A stretch of DNA of 64,000 nucleotides, from contig NZ_JXDL01000001.1 of NCBI RefSeq assembly GCF_001590795.1, positions 7,202,134 through 7,266,133 on the forward strand, given 5' to 3'. The notes beneath the pieces are model-generated. The model was given only the letters and a program-made list of their open reading frames with translations. It was not told the DNA's origin and did not search any database. How positions within the stretch are numbered: the stretch's first letter is position 1; each line of letters begins with the position of its first letter. Both the position numbers and the translations under genes were made by a program. The DNA is from Bradyrhizobium sp. AT1 (GTDB lineage: Bacteria; Pseudomonadota; Alphaproteobacteria; Rhizobiales; Xanthobacteraceae). Below, one piece after another: positions 58,655 to 64,000 of the stretch.

Positions 58655-58972
58655 CTATTCCAGCGTCTTCAGGTAGGACAGAAGGTCGTGGATCTGGTCC
58701 GGACTGAGCTCGAAGGCCGGCATGTCGGCGTGACCAGTGTAGATCCCTTCGGCCAGCGCCTCACCGAGGCTCTCGATCGGATAACGCCGATGCAGGGTGC
58801 GCAGCGGGGGCGCGGCCTCGAGCGGGCTGCGGGAGGCGCGGTCGATCGCGTGGCAGCGTGCGCAATTGGCCCGTGCGAAGGCCTTGCCGCGCTGTTCGGC
58901 ACTCGGGGCCGCCAGCGCGGGTGTCATCAGAAGCAGCGCAATCAGGCCGTGACGCAGGGCGCCTTGCAGCAT
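58655..58972 (-). CDS. Small exported cytochrome c
   Basis: A 105-residue protein with a signal peptide (LRHGLIALLLMTPALA), one haem motif CARCH near residue 37 and a distal Met in GHADMPAFELSPDQIHDLLSYLKTL. It is a monohaem class I cytochrome c in the periplasm, presumably an electron carrier to a terminal oxidase or reductase. The ATG at 58972 gives the signal peptide; the frame is open to 59032 but lacks a ribosome site there. The single FixK box at 59035 would place its start site near 59001. Confidence 0.9.
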   Translation of the reverse strand: MLQGALRHGLIALLLMTPALAAPSAEQRGKAFARANCARCHAIDRASRSPLEAAPPLRTLHRRYPIESLGEALAEGIYTGHADMPAFELSPDQIHDLLSYLKTLE

Positions 58973-59034
58973 GGAAAAGATCCCGTCGAATTCTGGACGC
59001 AGAATAAAGAATAAGATGGGGATGCCACTCAAAT

Positions 59035-59048
59035 TTGATCTGAGTCAA
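59035..59048. promoter_or_regulatory. Shared FixK/FNR box, cytochrome c and regulator
   Basis: TTGATCTGAGTCAA. Centre 59041.5 puts class II start sites near 59001 (leftward cytochrome gene) and 59082 (rightward regulator), so one site could serve both divergent genes. Confidence 0.8.
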
Positions 59049-59132
59049 TTGGCTTTGGCGCAGTGCAGTAAAATGCAGCCGCGTGGCGGGCTCGGCCGGG
59101 GGGCGGAGCTGGACCGACGCTGGGAGCGGTGG

Positions 59133-59846
59133 ATGAAGCCTTCCGTGGTCACGATCGAGCCGAGTGGGCATTTTTGCGACGATTGCGCCGTGCGCGGAGC
59201 GGCGGTGTGTTCGTCGCTGGATGCGGCCGAGCTCAGGGAATTCGAGCATCTCGGACGCCGCGTTCATTTTGACTCCGGCGAGACCGTGTTTTCCGAGGAG
59301 GACATCACCACCTCGTTCTACAACGTCCTCGAAGGCGTCATGCGGCTGTACAAGCTGCTGCCCGACGGCCGACGGCAGATCGTGGGCTTTGCCTTGCCCG
59401 GCGATTTCCTGGGGATGAATTTGTCCGGCCGGCATAATTTTTCCGCGGACGCGATCGGCGCGGTGACCGTGTGCCAGTTCGCGAAAGCGCCGTTCGGCCG
59501 CTTCATCGAAGACCGGCCGCAGCTGCTGAGGCGGATCAACGAGCTCGCCATTCGCGAATTGAGCCAGGCACGCGACCATATGGTCCTGCTCGGCCGCCGC
59601 TCGGCCGACGAGAAGGTCGCGACCTTTCTGCTCGGCTGGCGTGAACGGCTGGTCGGGCGCAACGGGTTGTCCGACACGGTTCCGCTTCCGATGAGCCGTC
59701 AGGACATCGCGGACTATCTCGGCCTCACCATCGAAACCGTCAGCCGCACCTTCACCAAGCTGGAGCGCCACGGGGTGATCGAGATCATCCATGGCGGCAT
59801 CAGCCTGCTCGATCCTGCGCGCGCTGAGGCGCTGGCCGCAGCGTGA
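59133..59846 (+). CDS. fixK: FixK/FnrN-type oxygen-responsive regulator with four cysteines
   Basis: A 237-residue Crp/Fnr protein. Its N-terminus carries the cluster-type cysteines CDDCAVRGAAVC, and the central partner is the Cys in AVTVCQFAKAPF, so it can hold an oxygen-labile [4Fe-4S] cluster like FNR. Residues 30-145 are the cyclic-nucleotide-fold. The recognition helix region DIADYLGLTIETVSRTFTKLERHG has the E-x-x-S-R motif that reads TTGAT..ATCAA. The length equals B. japonicum FixK1 as I remember it. ATG 59133 (GGAG seven bases upstream) is chosen because the FixK box lies inside any longer frame. It could be autoregulated or act downstream of FixK2. Confidence 0.85.
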   Translation: MKPSVVTIEPSGHFCDDCAVRGAAVCSSLDAAELREFEHLGRRVHFDSGETVFSEEDITTSFYNVLEGVMRLYKLLPDGRRQIVGFALPGDFLGMNLSGRHNFSADAIGAVTVCQFAKAPFGRFIEDRPQLLRRINELAIRELSQARDHMVLLGRRSADEKVATFLLGWRERLVGRNGLSDTVPLPMSRQDIADYLGLTIETVSRTFTKLERHGVIEIIHGGISLLDPARAEALAAA

Positions 59847-59864
59847 CGGTCTGTCCCCACGTTT

Positions 59865-59878
59865 TTGATCTCGATCAA
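59865..59878 (+). promoter_or_regulatory. FixK/FNR box for the 41-residue membrane protein gene
   Basis: TTGATCTCGATCAA, a perfect palindromic site. It predicts a start site near 59912, 18 bases before the ATG at 59930. Confidence 0.8.
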
Positions 59879-59929
59879 TGACGCCGGCCACCCGCGGCAA
59901 ATAATGCCCCAAACTATCGGGAGGGGATC

Positions 59930-60055
59930 ATGCCTGCTGACGCGTTGCTGGTGACCGTTGTCGTCGTCGCGATCTTCGTGACATTTGCCGCGGCCTTGGC
60001 TTGGGCTGACCGGCAAACCAGCTCAGGCCGCCTCGATCCGGATTCCAAGCGCTGA
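59930..60055 (+). CDS. 41-residue membrane protein, FixK-controlled
   Basis: ATG 59930 after GGGAGGGG encodes MPADALLVTVVVVAIFVTFA, then AALAWADRQTSSGRLDPDSKR: one membrane helix and a short cytoplasmic tail. Size and layout resemble small subunits of respiratory complexes or CydX/CcoQ-like peptides. A perfect FixK box upstream argues for a low-oxygen respiratory role, but no oxidase gene is adjacent. Its size means that it is easily missed by gene finders. The following 277 bp before the next gene show nothing that I can name. Confidence 0.65.
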   Translation: MPADALLVTVVVVAIFVTFAAALAWADRQTSSGRLDPDSKR

Positions 60056-60332
60056 AGTTCTCGAGGTCCTGATCCGCACAGACAGGCCGACCGCCAACGC
60101 TCGGGCGGCTCCGCCGTTCGCCCAGCGTCTCAACGCAATCGCGGCTTGCGTCGCTTGCAACTCTGCAGCGATCAGAACGCATTGGCGCATCCTTCGGATG
60201 CCGACTTCCGGCTCAACCGCGGCTTTTTCGCGGCATTTGCCTCAAACCGCGCGCGTGCTTTCCGGTTGAAAAGCCTGATAACGTTGACTACGCAGGAACC
60301 CCAGTGCCTCGTAGTCTTAGGAGCCCCGCGGC

Positions 60333-61061
60333 GTGCCTCAGGACAAGACCGGCGACCCCCGACAGTCGGCGGGCAACAAACTATCGGTCCTGCGCAAGCA
60401 CCCGATCTTCGCGGATCTGGAGCCGGAGGCGCTCGATCAGCTCTGCCGCTACGCCAAGCACACCACCGTGAAGCGCGGCGCCACGATCGCCGCCAAGGGC
60501 GATCCCGGCAACAATCTGTTCGCGGTGATCACGGGGACGGTGAAGATCTCCTCCTCGTCGCCCGATGGACGGAACGCCATTCTCAATCTGATCGGTCCCG
60601 GAGAAATCTTCGGCGAGATCGCGGTGCTCGACGGCGCTCCCAGGTCGGCCGATGCGACCGCCAACACCAATTGCGAGCTCTACATCATCGATCGCCGGGA
60701 CTTCCTGCCGTTCGTGAAGAGCCAGCCCGCGCTGGCGATGAAATTCATCGAGCTGCTTTGCGCGCGTCTGCGCTGGACCAGCCAGCAGGTCGAGCAGGTG
60801 ATCCTGCAAAATCTGCCGGGCCGGCTGGCGAGCGCTCTGCTCGGTCTCACCGAGGAGCGCAAGTTCGACTCGGGTAGCGGCACGCTCGCCATCACGCAGC
60901 AGGAGATCAGCGAGATGGTGGGGATGACGCGCGAGAGCATCAACAAGCAATTGCGCGCCTGGGCCGGCCGCAACTGGGTTCGCCTCGAGCACGGCGCCAT
61001 CGTCGTGCTGGATACGGACGCGCTGCGCGAACTCGCCGAGAGCGGCCTCGACGGCGAGTGA
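60333..61061 (+). CDS. Crp/Fnr-family regulator without cluster cysteines
   Basis: A 242-residue protein. The cyclic-nucleotide-binding fold covers residues 20-140 (HPIFADLEPEALDQLCRYAK..GNNLFAVITGTVKISSSS..IGPGEIFGEIAVLDGAPRSADATA), then a long dimer helix and a winged helix at 185-235 (ITQQEISEMVGMTRESINKQLRAWAGRNWV). The recognition helix has R-E-S-x-N-K instead of the FNR E-x-x-S-R, so it reads another site. The N-terminus lacks the FNR cysteine set. GTG 60333 follows AGGAG. The ligand is unknown; the IFGEIAVLDGAPRSA block resembles cAMP-type pockets. Confidence 0.9.
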   Translation: MPQDKTGDPRQSAGNKLSVLRKHPIFADLEPEALDQLCRYAKHTTVKRGATIAAKGDPGNNLFAVITGTVKISSSSPDGRNAILNLIGPGEIFGEIAVLDGAPRSADATANTNCELYIIDRRDFLPFVKSQPALAMKFIELLCARLRWTSQQVEQVILQNLPGRLASALLGLTEERKFDSGSGTLAITQQEISEMVGMTRESINKQLRAWAGRNWVRLEHGAIVVLDTDALRELAESGLDGE

Positions 61062-61065
61062 TGCC

Positions 61066-61854
61066 TCAGGCCTGATCGTCGATGATGGCGACGGCGCGGG
61101 TCCAGCCGGCGGAGGCGCGTTCGATCTTCACCGGGAAGCATGAGACCGTGAACCCGGCCGCGGGCAATTGGTCGAGATTGTGCAGCTTCTCGAGATGGCA
61201 ATAGCCGATGTGCCGTCCCGCCTTGTGGCCTTCCCAGATCAGGCCGGCGTCTTTTGTCTCGGCATATTTCTTCGCGGTGTAGACGAACGGCGCGTCCCAG
61301 CTCCAGCCGTCAGTGCCGGTGAGCCGCACGCCGCGTTCGAGCAGGTACATGGTGGCTTCATAGCCCATGCCGCAGCCGGAATTGACGTATTCGGCCTTAC
61401 CGAATTTCGCGCCGGCGCTGGTGTTGACGACGACGATTTCCAGCGGCGACAGCGTGTGCCCGATGCGTCTCAGCTCCTTCTCGACGTCGTCGGCGCTCGC
61501 CACGTAGCCATCGGGCAGGTGCCGGAAGTCGAGCTTCACGCCGGGCTGAAAGCACCATTCCAGCGGCACCTCGTCGATCGTCCATGACCGCTCGCCGCGG
61601 TTCATGGTCGGATGGAAGTGCCGGGGCGCGTCGAGATGCGTGCCGTTATGGGTCGACAGCGAGACCTGCTCGACGGCCCAGCCCTGACCGTCCGGCAGAT
61701 CCTGCGCCTTGAGGCCGTCGAAGAACTGCAGCATCCGGGGCAGGCCCTGCTGGTGATCGATATACTGGATCGTCGGGTGATTGCCGGGCGGATCGGACGT
61801 CACGTCGTTTCGAAGCGGCACGGAGATATCGATCAGCTTCCGCGGCATGGGCAT
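61066..61854 (-). CDS. Cyclase-family metal hydrolase (kynurenine formamidase-like)
   Basis: A 262-residue PF04199-type protein. The metal site is the H-x-G-T-H-x-D-x-P-x-H motif in STHNGTHLDAPRHF. Further blocks are LEIVVVNTSAGAKFGKAEYVNSGCGMGYEATMYLLERGVRLTGTDGWSWD and the late GRHIGYCHLEKLHNLDQLP. Relatives include KynB formamidase and isatin hydrolase, which act on aryl amides or cyclic amides; this is compatible with a window rich in anthranilate chemistry but not proof. It converges on the Crp-family gene (stops four bases apart) and is divergent from the TRAP operon, separated by 286 bp with a strong palindrome. Confidence 0.85.
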   Translation of the reverse strand: MPMPRKLIDISVPLRNDVTSDPPGNHPTIQYIDHQQGLPRMLQFFDGLKAQDLPDGQGWAVEQVSLSTHNGTHLDAPRHFHPTMNRGERSWTIDEVPLEWCFQPGVKLDFRHLPDGYVASADDVEKELRRIGHTLSPLEIVVVNTSAGAKFGKAEYVNSGCGMGYEATMYLLERGVRLTGTDGWSWDAPFVYTAKKYAETKDAGLIWEGHKAGRHIGYCHLEKLHNLDQLPAAGFTVSCFPVKIERASAGWTRAVAIIDDQA

Positions 61855-61975
61855 TCCCTCAACTTGGACCGCTGTTTCGAATATCTTGATGGGCCTGCAT
61901 TGGTGGCGTCAAGTCACGTGGCGGCGACGTCTGCCAGCCCCCATACCCGCCATAAAGCGAATTGCGTCGAAAATT

Positions 61976-62000
61976 GATCGATGCAACTCTTGCATCGATC
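61976..62000. promoter_or_regulatory. Palindromic operator upstream of the TRAP genes
   Basis: GATCGATGCAA-ctc-TTGCATCGATC is a perfect 11-bp inverted repeat around three bases. It lies in the divergent spacer of the cyclase-family and TRAP genes, 140 bp before the DctP ATG. Symmetry of this kind fits a GntR, LacI or IclR-type regulator; none is encoded nearby. Confidence 0.6.
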
Positions 62001-62140
62001 GATGCTGGAATTGGCTTGGACAGAGAATGCCGGCCGCCCTAGGGACGACTTGGTCCTTGACTTCACTCTTGAAGTGGAGCGACCCAAGGCGGCCCGCAGC
62101 CTGCCCGACAACGACATAATCAACCCCGGAGGAAGCCCAG

Positions 62141-63112
62141 ATGAAGACACTGACCGGTATCATCACAGCCGTTGCGCTGGCGCTCTCAGCGCCCGTGGCG
62201 ACCGCACGCGATTTCCGCTCCGCCGACATCCATCCCGCCGATTATCCGACCGTCGAGGCCGTCAAGTTCATGGGCAAGCAGCTCGCGACGGCGAGCGGCG
62301 GCAAGCTCGGCGTCAAGGTGTTTCCCAACGGCGCCCTGGGCTCCGAGAAGGACACCATCGAGCAGCTCAAGATCGGCGCGCTCGACATGATGCGGATCAA
62401 CGCATCGCCCCTGAACAATTTCGTGCCGGAGACCATCGCTTTGTGCCTGCCCTTCGTCTTCCGCGACACGCAGCACATGCGCACCGTGCTCGACGGCCCG
62501 ATCGGCGACGAGATCCTGGCGGCCATGGAGCCCGCGGGCCTGGTGGGCCTTGCCTATTACGATAGTGGCGCGCGGTCGATCTACACCGTCAAGGCACCGG
62601 TCAAGTCGCTTGCCGATCTCAAGGGCCTGAAGATCCGCGTCCAGCAGTCCGATTTGTGGGTCGGCATGATCCAGAGCTTGGGGGCCAACCCGACGCCGAT
62701 GCCGTATGGCGAGGTCTATACCGCGCTCAAGACCGGCCTCGTCGATGCGGCCGAGAACAACTGGCCGTCCTACGAATCCTCGCGCCATTTCGAGGCCGCC
62801 AAGTTCTACAACATCACCGAGCACTCGCTTGCGCCCGAAGTTCTCGTGATGTCGAAAAAAGTCTGGGACACGCTGAGCAAGGAGGACCAGGCCATGGTCC
62901 GCAAGGCGGCCAAGGAATCGGTGCCGGTCATGCGCAAGCTCTGGGACGAGCGTGAGCAGGCCTCCCGCAAGACGGTCGAGGCGGCCGGCGTTCAGGTCGT
63001 GACGATCGCCAACAAGGCGGAGTTCGTCGACGCGATGAAGCCGGTGTACGACAAGTTCGCCGGTGACGAGAAGTTGAAGGGGCTCGTCAAGCGTATCCAG
63101 GACACGAAGTAA
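62141..63112 (+). CDS. dctP: TRAP transporter substrate-binding protein (DctP)
   Basis: A 323-residue periplasmic protein with the signal peptide MKTLTGIITAVALALSAPVA. The mature form has ADYPTVEAVKFMGKQLATASGGKLGVKVFPNGALGSEKDTIEQLKIGALDM, the carboxylate-binding Arg in LKGLKIRVQQSDLWVGM, and GEVYTALKTGLVDAAENNWPSY. It captures an organic acid for sodium- or proton-driven import. GGAGGAAGCC lies upstream of the ATG. The ligand is not readable; C4-dicarboxylates, lactate and sugar acids are common for this group. Confidence 0.9.
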   Translation: MKTLTGIITAVALALSAPVATARDFRSADIHPADYPTVEAVKFMGKQLATASGGKLGVKVFPNGALGSEKDTIEQLKIGALDMMRINASPLNNFVPETIALCLPFVFRDTQHMRTVLDGPIGDEILAAMEPAGLVGLAYYDSGARSIYTVKAPVKSLADLKGLKIRVQQSDLWVGMIQSLGANPTPMPYGEVYTALKTGLVDAAENNWPSYESSRHFEAAKFYNITEHSLAPEVLVMSKKVWDTLSKEDQAMVRKAAKESVPVMRKLWDEREQASRKTVEAAGVQVVTIANKAEFVDAMKPVYDKFAGDEKLKGLVKRIQDTK

Positions 63113-63176
63113 TAAAACATCGGAGCGGGTCCGGCGTCACCGCGAGGTGACATCGGACCTCGCGGGGAGGCGCGGA

Positions 63177-63722
63177 ATGACAGATCCACACGTCGCAGAT
63201 CACGAACAGGACGCCGGACGCCCGTCCACCGCCTTGCTGTCGCGGATCAACGCGCCGGTTGCGCGCGCCGGCATGTATCTGTCCGTGACCGGCCTGCTCG
63301 TCATCGTCACCATCGTGTTTTATCAGGTGTTCGGGCGTTACGTGCTCAATTCCAGCCCAACCTGGACCGAGAACCTCGCACTGGTCCTCATCCTCTACGT
63401 CACCCTGATCGGCGCCGCCGTCGGCGTGCGCGATGCCGGACATATCGGCATGGATAGTCTCCTGGTGATGCTCCCGGATCACGCGCGCGAGAAGATCGAA
63501 CTCCTGATCCACGTCCTGGTCGCCATCTTCGGCGTTGCGATGGCCTATAACGGCTGGATCCTCGGGGTGTCGGTCGGAACTGTGAAGATCCCCAATCTCG
63601 GTCTTCCCGAAATCATCCGCTACGTGCCGCTGATCGCCTCCGGCGTCCTGATCGTGTCCTTTTCGATCGAGCACATCATCGCACTCCTGCGCGGCGAAGA
63701 GGTCGTCCCCTCATGGAACTGA
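63177..63722 (+). CDS. dctQ: TRAP transporter small permease (DctQ)
   Basis: A 181-residue membrane protein with four helices, including GMYLSVTGLLVIVTIVFYQVFGRYVLNSSPTWTENLALVLILYVTLIGAAVGVRDAGHIGMD, the DctQ core. GGGGAGG precedes the ATG at 63177. Its last ten bases overlap the DctM start, so the genes are coupled. Confidence 0.9.
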   Translation: MTDPHVADHEQDAGRPSTALLSRINAPVARAGMYLSVTGLLVIVTIVFYQVFGRYVLNSSPTWTENLALVLILYVTLIGAAVGVRDAGHIGMDSLLVMLPDHAREKIELLIHVLVAIFGVAMAYNGWILGVSVGTVKIPNLGLPEIIRYVPLIASGVLIVSFSIEHIIALLRGEEVVPSWN

Positions 63723-64000
63723 TCATCCTCGGCGCCACCTTCTTCGGCTTCCTGATTCTCGGCGTTCCCGTTGCCTTCGCCATCGGCCTGTCGGCGATCT
63801 GCACCATCCTCTACGAAGGCCTGCCGGTTGCCGTCATCTTCCAGCAGATGATGTCGGGGATGAACATCTTCTCCTTCCTCGCGATTCCCTTCTTCGTCTT
63901 CAGCGGCGAGCTGATGCTGCATGGCGGCGTTGCCGACAAGATCGTGCAGCTCGCGAAGAATCTCGTCGGGCACATCCGCGGCGGCCTCGGCATGTCGAAC
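63713..64000 (+). CDS. dctM: TRAP transporter large permease (DctM), 3' end outside window
   Basis: The first 96 residues are visible: MELIILGATFFGFLILGVPVAFAIGLSAI, VIFQQMMSGMNIFSFLAIPFFVFSGELMLHGGVADKIVQLAKNLVGHIRGGLGMSN. These are the diagnostic first helices of DctM (about 430 residues). The ATG overlaps the end of dctQ by ten bases in another frame. It is cut by the right edge. Confidence 0.9.
   Translation, partial: MELIILGATFFGFLILGVPVAFAIGLSAICTILYEGLPVAVIFQQMMSGMNIFSFLAIPFFVFSGELMLHGGVADKIVQLAKNLVGHIRGGLGMSN

Overview
The window is GC-rich alphaproteobacterial DNA that reads like a Bradyrhizobium chromosome or a close relative. The basis is FNR/FixK-type control sites, a CoA-dependent anthranilate pathway, DUF6894 and other small proteins that I recognise as typical of that genus, and GGAAC..CGTT (EcfG-type) stress promoters. 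This assignment comes from gene content, not from a database search. I see no tRNA, rRNA, CRISPR array or intact insertion sequence.

1-18 kb is an accessory region. It starts with small stress-type and exported proteins, an EAL phosphodiesterase and several short hypothetical genes. Two toxin/immunity-like modules follow. The first (5.9-9.5 kb) has two Imm11 (DUF1629) paralogues and a protein with an AHH/HNH-type nuclease motif at its very N-terminus. The second (13.0-14.8 kb) has a four-helix membrane protein followed by a lysozyme-like protein. The two putative effectors are unrelated at the N-terminus but share a C-terminal module: an F-x-x-R-[FY] block and a terminal [DE]-W-x-x-x-W tail. 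An orphan copy of that tail lies at 16.1-16.25 kb. The second module separates a terminase small-subunit-like gene from a chimeric terminase large-subunit gene, so it sits in a prophage remnant. Five copies of a conserved intergenic element starting TTGAC[AT]CGTCGGGCAAA, each just upstream of an intrinsic terminator and all in the same orientation, punctuate 6.5-15 kb.

18-28.5 kb is a catabolic/transport cluster: a class III CoA-transferase, a two-component flavin monooxygenase, a beta-hydroxyacid-type dehydrogenase, an SsuABC-like ABC transporter, an IlvD-type dehydratase and a NicX-like ring-cleaving dioxygenase. Together they suggest breakdown of an unidentified N-heteroaromatic or related compound. 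28.5-44.6 kb carries a CoA-dependent aerobic anthranilate (2-aminobenzoate) pathway: ligase, 2-aminobenzoyl-CoA monooxygenase/reductase, beta-oxidation-type enzymes, a RidA protein, a LivK-like binding protein and a MarR regulator. Six copies of a near-palindrome (TTTTAAGCCTAAAA-like) lie upstream of these transcription units.

44.6-61 kb looks like a low-oxygen regulon. Eight TTGA-N6-TCAA FixK/FNR boxes precede a CBS-BON protein, a PHA synthase-like protein, an alcohol dehydrogenase, a universal stress protein, a YqjD-like/holin-like pair, an Mla-type lipid transporter, a cytochrome c, a four-cysteine FixK/FNR regulator and a 41-residue membrane protein. A second Crp-family gene, a cyclase-family hydrolase and a TRAP transporter (cut off by the right edge) with a strong palindrome upstream complete the window.
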